In this document: positions 20,600-29,667 of the stretch, one piece after another
How positions within the stretch are numbered: the first letter of the stretch is position 1
Layout: each line of letters opens with the position of its first letter
Source: Chachezhania sediminis
Lineage (GTDB): Bacteria; Pseudomonadota; Alphaproteobacteria; Rhodobacterales; Rhodobacteraceae
Direction: 5' to 3'
Length of the DNA stretch: 64,000 nucleotides
Assembly (NCBI RefSeq): GCF_009765275.1
Contig: NZ_VOPH01000012.1
Location: 42,762 to 106,761, forward strand
Translations under genes and position numbers: made by a program
The notes under the pieces: model-generated
Database searches by the model: none
Told to the model about the DNA's origin: nothing
The model's input: only the letters and a program-made list of their open reading frames with translations

Positions 20600-22150
20600 A
20601 TGCTGAACATTTCGATCATGCTGGAACACAGCGCGCGCCGCCGGCCGGGGCATCCGGCGATTGTCTTCGGCGACACGCAGATATCCTATGCCCAGCTGGA
20701 CGCGGCCGCGAACCAGGTGGCCAACGGCATGCGCGCGGCCGGGATCGGGCGGGGCGACAAGGTCGCCATCAGCTGCCTGAACCTGCCCTATTTCCCGATG
20801 GTCTTCTTCGGCGCGGCCAAGATCGGTGCCGTCCTCGTACCCCTGAACGTGCTGCTGAAGCCCAAGGAAATCGCCTATCACCTGCGCGATTGCGAGGCGA
20901 AGGCCTATTTCTGCTTCGAAGGCAACGACGTGCTGCCCATGGGCCAGTGGGGCCACGAGGCCTTTGCCCAGGTGCCGGGCTGCGAGATCTTCTGTGCCAT
21001 CACCGCCGATCCTGCCGCCCCCTCTCCTTTCGAAGACACCCGCACGCTGGGCGAGCTGATGGCGGACCGCTCGCCCGAATACGATCCTGAACCGATGTCC
21101 AGCGAGGACACGGCGCTGATCATCTACACCTCGGGCACCACGGGCGACCCGAAAGGGGCCGAACTCAGCCAGTCTAACGTGATGATGAACACCATGCTGA
21201 TGCGGGACCTGCTGGAATACCGCGACGACGACATCTCGCTTCTGGTTTTGCCGATGTTCCACGTCTTCGGCCTGCTGGTTCAGCTGGCCTCCGGCGTCTA
21301 TCACGGGGTCACCCACGTGATGCTGCCGCGTTTCGATCCCGACCTGGTGATGAAGACCATGATCGCGGAACGGATCACGGTGTTCTGCGGGGTGCCCACC
21401 ATGTACTGGGCGCTGCTTCAGCACGACACGTCGGAGATTGCCGACCTCGACGTCGTCGGCAATGCGCTGCGGCTGTGCATTTCCGCGGGTCAGTCGATCC
21501 CCGGTGCCACGCTGAAAGCCTTCGAGAAGAAGTTCAACACCGCGATCATCGAAGGCTACGGCATGTCCGAAACCTCTCCGGGCATCACGTTCAACCGGCT
21601 GGACATGCCTCGCAAGATCGGATCGGTCGGCACGCCCTTCTGGGGGGTCGAGGTGCGAGTCGTGGATGCCGACGGCCATTCCGTCCCGCCCGGCCACAGG
21701 GGAGAGATCATCTGCCGGGGCCACAACGTGATGAAGGGCTATTACAACGCTCCGGAAAAGACCGCGTCCACGATTGTCGACGGCTGGATGCATACCGGCG
21801 ACATCGGCGAATTCGACAGCGAGGGCTATCTTTACGTCGTCGACCGCCTGAAGGAGATGATCAACCGTGGGGGCGAGAACATCTATCCCACCGAGGTCGA
21901 GAAGCGGCTGGTCGAACACGAGGCGATCTCGCTTGCCGCGGTCGTTCCGGTGCCGTCCGAAAGGTACGGCGAAGAGATCAAGGCCTTCGTCGTCCTGAAG
22001 CCCGGCGCCTCTGCCACGCCGGAAGGGATCATCGACTGGGCACGCGCCAACATGTCGGCCCAGAAATACCCGCGCGAGGTCGAGATCCTGACCGAACTGC
22101 CGATGACCGGGTCCGGCAAGGTCATGAAGAAATCGCTGCGGACCGCCTGA
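20600..22150 (+). CDS. Acyl-CoA ligase (AMP-forming), FadD-like
   Basis: This 516-residue adenylate-forming enzyme activates a carboxylic acid to its CoA thioester through an acyl-AMP. Motifs are the P-loop IIYTSGTTGDPKGAELS, the AMP-binding GYGMSETSPG, the hinge region HTGDIGEFDSEGYLYVVDR, and the catalytic Lys in TGSGKVMKK. The start at 20600 has GGAGG directly upstream. The gene is followed 61 bp later by an acyl-CoA dehydrogenase and then by a second ligase, so activation followed by alpha,beta-desaturation is the likely sequence. Substrate chain length is unknown. Confidence 0.88.
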   Translation: MLNISIMLEHSARRRPGHPAIVFGDTQISYAQLDAAANQVANGMRAAGIGRGDKVAISCLNLPYFPMVFFGAAKIGAVLVPLNVLLKPKEIAYHLRDCEAKAYFCFEGNDVLPMGQWGHEAFAQVPGCEIFCAITADPAAPSPFEDTRTLGELMADRSPEYDPEPMSSEDTALIIYTSGTTGDPKGAELSQSNVMMNTMLMRDLLEYRDDDISLLVLPMFHVFGLLVQLASGVYHGVTHVMLPRFDPDLVMKTMIAERITVFCGVPTMYWALLQHDTSEIADLDVVGNALRLCISAGQSIPGATLKAFEKKFNTAIIEGYGMSETSPGITFNRLDMPRKIGSVGTPFWGVEVRVVDADGHSVPPGHRGEIICRGHNVMKGYYNAPEKTASTIVDGWMHTGDIGEFDSEGYLYVVDRLKEMINRGGENIYPTEVEKRLVEHEAISLAAVVPVPSERYGEEIKAFVVLKPGASATPEGIIDWARANMSAQKYPREVEILTELPMTGSGKVMKKSLRTA

Positions 22151-22211
22151 GAAAAGCCCCCCGGGGCGGACCCGCCCACCCCTTCCAACGCTTCGGAAAG
22201 GCGCATGCGCA

Positions 22212-23360
22212 ATGGAACTGACCCACGAACACGAAGCCACGCGGCAGTCGGTCCTGAAATGGATCGACGACAAGGTGAACCCCCATGTCGACGACTGGGA
22301 GGCCGCCGGGATCTATCCCGCGCACCAGGTCATGGGCGCGCTTGGCGCGCTTGGCATGCTTGGCGTGTCGAAGCCGGAAAAGTTCGGCGGGCTGGGGCTG
22401 GACTTCTCCTATGCCGCCGTGGTGGCCGAGGCGCTGGGGTCGATCAAGTCCGGTGGCGTTGCCATGAGCATCGGCGTCCAGACCGACATGTGCACGCCCG
22501 CGCTGGAAAAGCACGGCAGCGACGCCCTGTGCGAGGAATTCCTGCGCCCCGCAATCACCGGCGAATACGTCGGCTGCATCGGCGTGTCGGAACCGGGGGG
22601 CGGCTCCGACGTTGCCTCGATCCGGACCACGGCGCGTAAGGATGGCGGCGACTATGTGATCAACGGCACGAAGATGTGGATCACGAACGGCGTCCAGGCC
22701 GATTTCTGCTGCCTTCTGGCCAATACCGGCGACGGGCCGGTCCACCGCAACAAGTCGCTGATCGTGGTGCCGATGAAGACCAAAGGGGTCGAGATCGCGC
22801 GCAAGATCGACAAGATAGGGATGCGCGCGTCGGACACGGCACAGATCTTCTTCGACGACGTGCGGGTGCCGCAGGCCAATCGCATCGGCGAGGAGAACAT
22901 GGGCTTCATCTACCAGATGGAGCAGTTCCAGATCGAACGCCTGTGGGGGGCGCTGAACAATGCCGCGATGCTGCAGCGGGCCATCGACTGCACCATCGCC
23001 TACACCCGCGAACGGCAGGTCTTCGGCAAGCCGGTGCTGGACAACCAGTACGTCAACTTTGCCCTGGCCGAGATGCAGGCCGAGGTCGAGGCGCTGAATG
23101 CCCTGAACTGGCGCGGTGTGGAAATGGTCGTGGCCGGGCAGGACGCCACGCGGATCGCCACCATGGCCAAATTGAAGGCGGGACGGCTGGCGCGGACCGT
23201 GGCGGACGGCTGCCTGCAGTTCTGGGGCGGCATGGGCTATAGCGAGGACAGCGAGATTTCCCGCATCTTCCGCGACGTGCGCCTGACCTCGATCGGCGGT
23301 GGCGCGGACGAGGTGATGCTGCGGATCCTGACCCGGTATATGGGGATCGCGTCGGACTAG
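22212..23360 (+). CDS. Acyl-CoA dehydrogenase, AtuD (citronellyl-CoA dehydrogenase)-like
   Basis: This 382-residue flavoprotein has the standard family length. FAD/substrate motifs are present: CIGVSEPGGGSD, KMWITNG and the C-terminal GGMGYSEDSEISRIFRD. The medium-chain type Glu in YEGT is replaced by SIGGGADE; the base is therefore probably the helix-G Glu in QIERLWG, as in isovaleryl-CoA dehydrogenase. From memory, the N-terminal half (SIGVQTDMCTPAL, GSDAL) resembles AtuD of acyclic-terpene degradation, but this needs alignment. It lies between two CoA ligases and near an acyl-CoA carboxylase, which would fit a branched or isoprenoid acid pathway. Confidence 0.85.
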   Translation: MELTHEHEATRQSVLKWIDDKVNPHVDDWEAAGIYPAHQVMGALGALGMLGVSKPEKFGGLGLDFSYAAVVAEALGSIKSGGVAMSIGVQTDMCTPALEKHGSDALCEEFLRPAITGEYVGCIGVSEPGGGSDVASIRTTARKDGGDYVINGTKMWITNGVQADFCCLLANTGDGPVHRNKSLIVVPMKTKGVEIARKIDKIGMRASDTAQIFFDDVRVPQANRIGEENMGFIYQMEQFQIERLWGALNNAAMLQRAIDCTIAYTRERQVFGKPVLDNQYVNFALAEMQAEVEALNALNWRGVEMVVAGQDATRIATMAKLKAGRLARTVADGCLQFWGGMGYSEDSEISRIFRDVRLTSIGGGADEVMLRILTRYMGIASD

Positions 23361-23446
23361 GGCCCCGTCAGCCTGTCGTCGCAAGTTTCGTGCCCCTGCC
23401 CTTGCTAGCGTGGGCGCAGGCCAGACACCAGCGGCGGGAGGAGCTC

Positions 23447-25018
23447 ATGGCGCGGCGGACATTCGATGGCGGCGTGACGCCACCCCCTTCCGAAATTACC
23501 CGGATCGCCGTGGGCGACATCCTGCGGCGGACTGCAAGACGCCTGCCAGGGAACACGGTTCTGGTCGAAGGCGACCGCCGCGTCACCGCCGCCGAACTGG
23601 ATGCGGCCGCCAACCGGATGGCGCATTACCTGATCGCGCAGGGCTGCCAGCCCGGCGATCGCTGCGCGATGATGTTCGGCAATTCCATCGAACTGGTGGT
23701 GACACTGTTCGCCATCCACCGCGCGGGGCTGATCTGGGTGCCGATCAACCTGATGCTGGACGCCGACGACGTCGAATACACCCTGACCCATGCCGGCGTC
23801 AGCCATGTCGCGGTCGAGGAGGTCTTTGCCGACCACCCGAACCTGGGCGCCGTGGCGCGCCGGCTGGGGATCGCGACGACGGTGGTCGCGCCCGGCCTTG
23901 CCCTTTGCGCAGACCGGCCGGGAACCGAACCGGACGTCGAGATCGACCGCGATGACATCGCGGCGATCATCTATACCAGCGGCACGACGTCGAAGCCCAA
24001 GGGCGCGATGCACTCGCACCAGTCCATCGTCATGGCGATCATGGCCAATGCCGTGGAATCCAGCTTCGTGCGCGAGGATGGTGTGCCGCTGCAACTGCCG
24101 CTGTTCCATTGCGGCGCCCATGTGCTGCTGCTGTCCTTCCTGATGGTCGGCGCGAAATGCGTGCTGCTGCGCGGTTTCGATGCCGGCACCATGCTGCGCG
24201 TGATCGAGGAAGAGCAGCTGACCGTCGTCGTGGGCCTGCCGATGATGTATGCCGCGATGCTGGCCCATCCCGAGATGGAGACGCGGTCGATGGCATCCCT
24301 GCGGTTCGGCCTCCACACCATGGCGCCGATGTACGAAAGCCTGATGCGGGAAATGATCGACCGCATCTGCCCGACCTTCAAGCTGTCCTCGGGCCAGACC
24401 GAGATGTACCCGATCACGACGCTTTCCCGGCCGGAAATGCAGTTGAAACGCTTCGGCAATGTCTGGGGCGAAGCCACGCTGATCAACGACCTGGCGGTGA
24501 TGGGCGAGGACGGAACGCTGCTGCCCCCGGGCGAGATCGGCGAACTGGTCCACCGCGGCCCGAACGTGATGCGGGGCTATTACAAGAACCCCGAAGCCAC
24601 GGAGGAGGCCCGCCGCTTCGGCTGGCATCACACCGGCGATCTGGGCCGGATCAACGAATGGGGCGAGTTCGAATTCCTGGACCGGACCAAGGACATGATC
24701 AAGTCGGGGGGCGAGAACGTATCCTCCATGCAGGTCGAGGCGCATCTCTTGGACTGTCCCGGCGTGAAGGAGGCGATCGCCGTCGGCATCCCTCACGCCC
24801 GCTGGGGCGAGGCGGTGACGGCCTTCGTCGTGGTTGAGGACGGCACCGACGCCGACCCGCAGCCCATCATGGACCGTCTGCACCGGCATCTGGGCGGTTT
24901 CCAGGTGCCCAAGCGCATCGTCTTCGTCGACGCCGTGCCCAAGACCGCAACCGGCAAGTTGCGAAAGGTGGAACTGCGGCAGGCCTATGCCGACCTCTAC
25001 GCGGACGAGATGGTTTGA
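23447..25018 (+). CDS. Acyl-CoA ligase (AMP-forming)
   Basis: This 523-residue adenylate-forming ligase is the second in this cluster. Motifs are the P-loop AIIYTSGTTSKPKGAMHSH, the hinge HTGDLGRINEWGEFEFLDR and the catalytic Lys in TATGKLRKVELR. The middle region lacks the usual GYGMTE motif and has SSGQTEMYPIT instead. The start at 23447 follows GGGAGGAG; an earlier ATG at 23390 has no ribosome site. It ends just before a bidirectional terminator. Having two distinct ligases around one dehydrogenase suggests two acid substrates or two pathway stages. Confidence 0.86.
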   Translation: MARRTFDGGVTPPPSEITRIAVGDILRRTARRLPGNTVLVEGDRRVTAAELDAAANRMAHYLIAQGCQPGDRCAMMFGNSIELVVTLFAIHRAGLIWVPINLMLDADDVEYTLTHAGVSHVAVEEVFADHPNLGAVARRLGIATTVVAPGLALCADRPGTEPDVEIDRDDIAAIIYTSGTTSKPKGAMHSHQSIVMAIMANAVESSFVREDGVPLQLPLFHCGAHVLLLSFLMVGAKCVLLRGFDAGTMLRVIEEEQLTVVVGLPMMYAAMLAHPEMETRSMASLRFGLHTMAPMYESLMREMIDRICPTFKLSSGQTEMYPITTLSRPEMQLKRFGNVWGEATLINDLAVMGEDGTLLPPGEIGELVHRGPNVMRGYYKNPEATEEARRFGWHHTGDLGRINEWGEFEFLDRTKDMIKSGGENVSSMQVEAHLLDCPGVKEAIAVGIPHARWGEAVTAFVVVEDGTDADPQPIMDRLHRHLGGFQVPKRIVFVDAVPKTATGKLRKVELRQAYADLYADEMV

Positions 25019-25070
25019 GGGGGGGGGCCGCTCGGGGATCTTTCACTCAGCGCAACGGCGACAATGAAAT

Positions 25071-25102
25071 AGGGCGGGCCTCTCGGTCCGCCCTTTCGGT
25101 TT
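25071..25102. terminator. Bidirectional intrinsic terminator
   Basis: AGGGCGGGCC (25071-25080) pairs with GGTCCGCCCT (25085-25094) around a TCTC loop, with one G-T pair. TTCGGTTT follows on the plus strand and ATTTCATT on the minus strand. It separates the convergent ligase and hydratase genes. Confidence 0.8.
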
Positions 25103-25189
25103 CCTGAAAAGCGCCCGTAGACGCGGCCACCGGTCGTGGCCTGACGTGCAATCCGTCAAACTGGCGGGTCCGGACCGAAGCCCCTTGCC

Positions 25190-25963
25190 CTAGCGCCCGG
25201 TGAACTTCGGCGGCCGCTTCTCGTTGAACGAGGCAAGGCCTTCCTGCGCGTCCTCGGTCAGGGTCATCAGGCCCAGTTGACCTTCGGCAAAGGCGATGGC
25301 CTGATCGAAGGGCATATCTTCCAGCACGCGAAGCGCATATTTGCCCCGCCGCATCGCGGCAGGCGAGGTCGCCGAAAGACGCGCAACCATGGTGGCGACG
25401 GTGTCGTCCAGCTGATCCGCGGGGACGACCCGGTTCAGAAGGCCGGCGGCAAGGGCTTCGTCGGCCGTAAAGGGCTCGCCGGTCAGGGTCCATTCACGCA
25501 AGGTCCGCGCCGGGACCAGCGTCTTCATCAGCGCCAGGACCTGCATCGGGAACAGGCCGATCTTCACCTCGGGCAGGCCGAACCTGGCACTGTCGACCGA
25601 CACGGCCAAGTCGGCCAGCGCCAAAAGGCCCATGCCGCCCGCCACGCAGGCGCCGTTGACCACAGCCAGGATCGGCAGCGGGCTGTCCTGCGCCTGCCGC
25701 ATCAGATCGCCATAGGCCAGCCGCGGCCGGGCGAAGTCGAAATTGAACCCGCCGCCCGGTTGCAGGTCGCCACCCGCGCAAAAGGCCTTGCCCGCGCCGG
25801 TCAGGACGATGCAGCGGATCTCCGGATCGGCCGCGGCCCGGGCAAAGCCCTCGGCCACCAGCGCGATCAGATCCCCGGTGATGGCATTGCGTTTTTCGGG
25901 CCGGTTCAGCGTGATCCAGAAGGCCGCGCCGCGGCGTTCGTGCAGGACGATTGCGTCGGTCAT
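25190..25963 (-). CDS. Enoyl-CoA hydratase/isomerase family protein
   Basis: This is a 257-residue crotonase-fold protein. The oxyanion-hole segments are AGKAFCAGGDL and NGACVAGGMGL. One catalytic Glu is present in FGLPEVKIGLFP. The other usual Glu position carries Leu (GGMGLLALAD), so simple hydration may be altered or the enzyme may be an isomerase or lyase. Its ATG at 25963 overlaps the carboxylase alpha-subunit stop by 4 bp, so it acts with that carboxylase, in the position held by methylglutaconyl- or isohexenylglutaconyl-CoA hydratase in the liu and atu operons. Confidence 0.87.
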   Translation of the reverse strand: MTDAIVLHERRGAAFWITLNRPEKRNAITGDLIALVAEGFARAAADPEIRCIVLTGAGKAFCAGGDLQPGGGFNFDFARPRLAYGDLMRQAQDSPLPILAVVNGACVAGGMGLLALADLAVSVDSARFGLPEVKIGLFPMQVLALMKTLVPARTLREWTLTGEPFTADEALAAGLLNRVVPADQLDDTVATMVARLSATSPAAMRRGKYALRVLEDMPFDQAIAFAEGQLGLMTLTEDAQEGLASFNEKRPPKFTGR

Positions 25964-27906
25964 GTCGCGTCGATCTCCACCAGGACGGCATGGGTGCTGA
26001 CCTGCATGCCCTTTTCCACATTCACCGCCGTGACCGTCCCGTCGACGGCCGCGGCATGGGTGTGTTCCATCTTCATCGCCTCGACCACGATCAGCTTCTG
26101 CCCCGCCGCGACCGTATCGCCCACCGCGACCTCCACCGACACGATATTGCCGTTCATCGACGCGCGGACCTTGCCGTCGCCACCCGCCGCCGCGGCCGTG
26201 ACAGTCGGCGCAAAGGTCAGGTCGTCGAAATCGTGACATCGTCCCAGCGTCTGGACCGTGACGCGGGCCTGCCCGACTGCAATCGTGGCAGTCCGACGCA
26301 CGCCGCCCAGGTCGTAGTCCGCCCTTGTCCCGTCGATGCCCGCGACGCGCAATTCCAGCGAATCCTGCCCCACCATGGTCACGCGGGCCAGCCCGTCGCG
26401 CAGGCTTTGCACCACCGGCTGGTATTCCGTTCCGTCCCGCGCCAGCCGCAGGGGCGCGGGATAGCCATGGGCCAGCCGGCTGCCCGGCCCTGCGCGCAAC
26501 AGGGCCGCGGCGACCATCGCGGCACGGGGTTCGGTGGCCGCGGCGGTTTCCAGCAATGCCTCGCCATGGTCGCCGATAAAGGCCGTGGTGGCCCCGCCGG
26601 CCGCAAAGATCGGGTGGGACAGGACATCCGCCAGGAAATCCTTGTTGGTCCGCAGGCCCATGGCCCTGGTCCCGTCCAGCGCCGCGATCAGTTCCCGCCG
26701 TGCGTCGTCGCGGGTGGTGCCATGGGCGATCAGCTTGGCGATCATCGAGTCGTAATCCGGGGGGACGACGTATCCGCTGCGCAGCGCGTGATCGACCCGG
26801 ATGCCCGGTGCGGGTTCCCACAGGTCCAGCCGCCCGCTTTGCGGCATGAAGCCCGCGGCGGGATCTTCGGCGCACAGGCGCACCTCGATGGCGTGGCCGG
26901 TGAAGGTGATGTCGTCCTGCGTCAGGGGCAACGCCTCGCCTGCGGCGACGCGCAGTTGCAGGGCGACAAGGTCCAGCCCGGTGATCGCCTCGGTCACAGG
27001 ATGTTCGACCTGAAGACGGGTGTTCATCTCCATGAAGTAGAAATTGCCGTCGGCATCCAGCAGGTATTCGAAGGTCCCCGCACCGACATAGCCGATGGCG
27101 CGCACAGCATCGATGGACGCCTGCCCCATCCGCACGCGCAGGTCGGGTGTCACGGCAGGCGACGGCGCTTCCTCGACCAGTTTCTGGTGGCGGCGCTGGA
27201 CGGAACAGTCGCGTTCGCCGCAATGGATCGCATTGCCGTGGCGGTCGGCCATGATCTGGATCTCGACATGGCGCGGGTTCAGGATGGCCTTTTCCAGCAG
27301 CACCACGTCATTGCCGAAGGCCCCCTGCGCTTCGGATTTCGCGGATGTCAGGTGGGTGGCGAAATCCTCTTCCCGCCCGACCAGCCGCATGCCGCGACCG
27401 CCGCCCCCGGCCGTGGCCTTGATCATCACCGGGAAACCGATGCGCCGCGCCTCGTCCAGCAGGCGGTCGGGGCTTTGATCCTTGCCCTGATAGCCAGGGA
27501 CGCAGGGCACGCCCGCCCGGTCCATCAGAGCCTTGGCCCCGGCCTTGTCGCCCATCGCGGCGATGGCGTCCGCGTCGGGGCCCACGAAGATCAGGCCCGC
27601 CTTGGCGCAGGCCGCCGCGAAATCGGCGTTTTCGGCCAGAAATCCGTACCCCGGATGGATCGCATCTGCCCCGGTCCGGCGGGCCGCGTCGATGATCGCG
27701 TCGATCCGCAGGTAGGAATCTCGCGGGGCGGCCGCCCCGATGCAGACGGCGGCATCGGCCATGCGGACATGTTCCGCATCCGCGTCGGCCTCGGAATAGA
27801 CGGCGACGGTGCCATAGCCCATGGCACGGGCCGTGCGCAGGATGCGGACCGCGATTTCGCCCCGGTTCGCGACCAGCAGTCTGGAGAAGGGTGTCGGTGT
27901 GGTCAT
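25960..27906 (-). CDS. Acyl-CoA carboxylase alpha subunit (biotin carboxylase + biotin carrier)
   Basis: This 648-residue subunit carboxylates its own biotin using ATP and bicarbonate. The N-terminal biotin carboxylase (~1-450) starts LLVANRGEIAVRI and has the ATP-grasp glycine loop ATAGGGGRGMRLV and the metal site FMEMNTRLQVEH. The C-terminal carrier domain has the biotinylated Lys in EAMKMEH (~610-615). A second in-frame ATG at 27921 is also possible; 27906 gives the usual compact N-terminus. It sits between the beta subunit and an enoyl-CoA hydratase with near-zero spacing, forming a three-gene operon. The organisation is like methylcrotonyl- or geranyl-CoA carboxylase, but the substrate is not settled. 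Confidence 0.9.
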   Translation of the reverse strand: MTTPTPFSRLLVANRGEIAVRILRTARAMGYGTVAVYSEADADAEHVRMADAAVCIGAAAPRDSYLRIDAIIDAARRTGADAIHPGYGFLAENADFAAACAKAGLIFVGPDADAIAAMGDKAGAKALMDRAGVPCVPGYQGKDQSPDRLLDEARRIGFPVMIKATAGGGGRGMRLVGREEDFATHLTSAKSEAQGAFGNDVVLLEKAILNPRHVEIQIMADRHGNAIHCGERDCSVQRRHQKLVEEAPSPAVTPDLRVRMGQASIDAVRAIGYVGAGTFEYLLDADGNFYFMEMNTRLQVEHPVTEAITGLDLVALQLRVAAGEALPLTQDDITFTGHAIEVRLCAEDPAAGFMPQSGRLDLWEPAPGIRVDHALRSGYVVPPDYDSMIAKLIAHGTTRDDARRELIAALDGTRAMGLRTNKDFLADVLSHPIFAAGGATTAFIGDHGEALLETAAATEPRAAMVAAALLRAGPGSRLAHGYPAPLRLARDGTEYQPVVQSLRDGLARVTMVGQDSLELRVAGIDGTRADYDLGGVRRTATIAVGQARVTVQTLGRCHDFDDLTFAPTVTAAAAGGDGKVRASMNGNIVSVEVAVGDTVAAGQKLIVVEAMKMEHTHAAAVDGTVTAVNVEKGMQVSTHAVLVEIDAT

Positions 27907-27922
27907 CTGGGTCTCGTGCATC

Positions 27923-29536
27923 CTAGGGTCGTGCAACGGCGAACTGGATCTTGTTCGGCTGGCGCGCATCGCCTTCGCGGACGATCTGCATCAGTTCGAT
28001 CATCAGGTCGCGGGTATCGCGGGGGTCGATCACCCCGTCGTCCAGCACCCGGGCCGAGGTATAGAAGGCGTCCATCTGCCGGTTGAAATTCTGGGTGATC
28101 GCGGATTTCAGCGCGTCCAGCTTTTCATGGTCGACCGGTTCGCCCAGCCGTTCGGCCCGCATTTCCTGCACCACGGCCATGGTGCCCGCGGCCTGTTCGC
28201 CTCCCATGACCGCCGTGCGCGCATTGGGCCAGGAAAAGCAGAACCGCGGGTGAAAGCCCCGGCCGCACATGCCGTAGTTCCCCGCCCCGAAGGACGCGCC
28301 GCAATAGATCGTGAACTGGGGCACCGTGGCGGTGGTCACCGCCTGGATCATCTTGGACCCGTGCTTGATGCTGCCCGCTTCCTCGTAACTGCGGCCGACG
28401 ATGAATCCGGTGGTGTTGTTCAGGTACAGGATCGGCGTGCCGGCCTGGCAGCAGGCCTGGATGAAATGGGTGGCTTTCGCCGCTCCCTGAGGGTCGATGG
28501 GCCCGTTGTTGGTGATGATCCCGATGGGCCAGCCGGCGATCCGCCCGTTGCCGCAGACCGTGGCCCCGCCGTAACGCTCGCCGAATTCGACGAAGTCGGA
28601 CCCGTCGACCAGCCGGGCGATGACCTCTTTCATGTCGACCGGCTGGCGGTGGTCCATGGGCATGACGCCCAGCATCTCCTCGCGGTCATAGGCCGGCTCT
28701 TCGTAGTCGCGTGCCTCGTTCTCCGCGTGCCAATCGATATTGCCCAGGATCGACCGGGCCAGGCCGATGGCCTCGCGGTCGTCCTCGGCCAGATAGTCGC
28801 CCAGGCCGGAAATGCCGGTGTGCATCTCGGCCCCGCCCAGTTCCTCCTCGGTCGCGATCTCGCCCGTGGCGGCCTTCAGCAGGGGCGGCCCGGCCAGAAA
28901 GGCCCTTGTCCGGCCCCGGACCATGATGATGTAGTCCGACAGCCCGGTCTGATAGGCGCCGCCGGCGGTCGAACTGCCATGAGTCACCGTCACCACCGGC
29001 AGACCCGCGGCCGAAAAGCGGGCGATGTTGCGGAAGATGTTCCCGCCCCGGATGAAATCCTCGACCCGGTAGGCCATCAGGTTCGCCCCGGCACTTTCCA
29101 CCAGCTGGACGTAGGGCAGGTTGTTCTCCAGCGCGATCTCCTGCACGCGCAACTGCTTGTCGAGGCCCATGGGCTGAAGCGCGCCCGCCGCAATGCCGCT
29201 GTCGGACGCGTTGATCATGCACCGCTTGCCCGCGATGTACCCGATCCCCGCGATCACCCCGCCACCCGGCACCGACCGGTCGAGGTCCGGCTGATCCAGC
29301 CCGTAGCCCGCCAGCTTCGACAGCTCGATAAAGGGCCGGCCCGGATCCAGGAGCAGTGCCACCCGGTCCCGGGGCAGCAGTTGGTGACGCTTTTCGAACC
29401 GTTCGCGCGACCGCTCCGAGGCGGTGCGGCTGCGTCCCTCGATCTTCTCCATCTGGGCCAGCAGGTCCAGCATGCCTTGCCGATTGGCCTGAAAGACCGG
29501 CGACTGGGGGGAGAGGGAGCTGAGTATCTTCGCCAT
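27923..29536 (-). CDS. Acyl-CoA carboxylase beta subunit (carboxyltransferase)
   Basis: This 537-residue carboxyltransferase transfers CO2 from biotin to an acyl-CoA. Both crotonase-like halves are present: the acyl-CoA site STAGGAYQTGLSDYIIM with FLAGPPLLKAATGEIAT, and the C-terminal GASFGAGNYGMCGRGFHP. It is near the methylcrotonyl/geranyl-CoA carboxylase branch, but THGSSTAGGAYQTG differs from the VMGSCTAGGAYVPA I recall for both, so a third acyl substrate is likely. The start at 29536 (MAKILSSLS) is preferred over 29608 because the extra residues are low-complexity. It is the first gene of the carboxylase operon. Confidence 0.87.
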   Translation of the reverse strand: MAKILSSLSPQSPVFQANRQGMLDLLAQMEKIEGRSRTASERSRERFEKRHQLLPRDRVALLLDPGRPFIELSKLAGYGLDQPDLDRSVPGGGVIAGIGYIAGKRCMINASDSGIAAGALQPMGLDKQLRVQEIALENNLPYVQLVESAGANLMAYRVEDFIRGGNIFRNIARFSAAGLPVVTVTHGSSTAGGAYQTGLSDYIIMVRGRTRAFLAGPPLLKAATGEIATEEELGGAEMHTGISGLGDYLAEDDREAIGLARSILGNIDWHAENEARDYEEPAYDREEMLGVMPMDHRQPVDMKEVIARLVDGSDFVEFGERYGGATVCGNGRIAGWPIGIITNNGPIDPQGAAKATHFIQACCQAGTPILYLNNTTGFIVGRSYEEAGSIKHGSKMIQAVTTATVPQFTIYCGASFGAGNYGMCGRGFHPRFCFSWPNARTAVMGGEQAAGTMAVVQEMRAERLGEPVDHEKLDALKSAITQNFNRQMDAFYTSARVLDDGVIDPRDTRDLMIELMQIVREGDARQPNKIQFAVARP

Positions 29537-29667
29537 GTGCTGTCCGCGATCCTGAATGAAGGCCCGCCCGGGCGATGGCCGCCCCGGCGATGGGTCAAGG
29601 TTAGACAAGGGACCCGGGCGTCGCTTGCGTCGGTTAGCTAGGGTCAGTGGGTCCTGCCCAATGGGGC

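Noticed and set aside
25964..27223. Long N-terminal extension of the enoyl-CoA hydratase
   Set aside because: It is an out-of-frame reading of the carboxylase alpha gene; the hydratase starts at 25963 with an ATGA overlap.
27923..29536. Firm call as methylcrotonyl-CoA carboxylase
   Set aside because: The substrate-loop sequence differs and the leucine-pathway partners are missing, so only a general acyl-CoA carboxylase is claimed.
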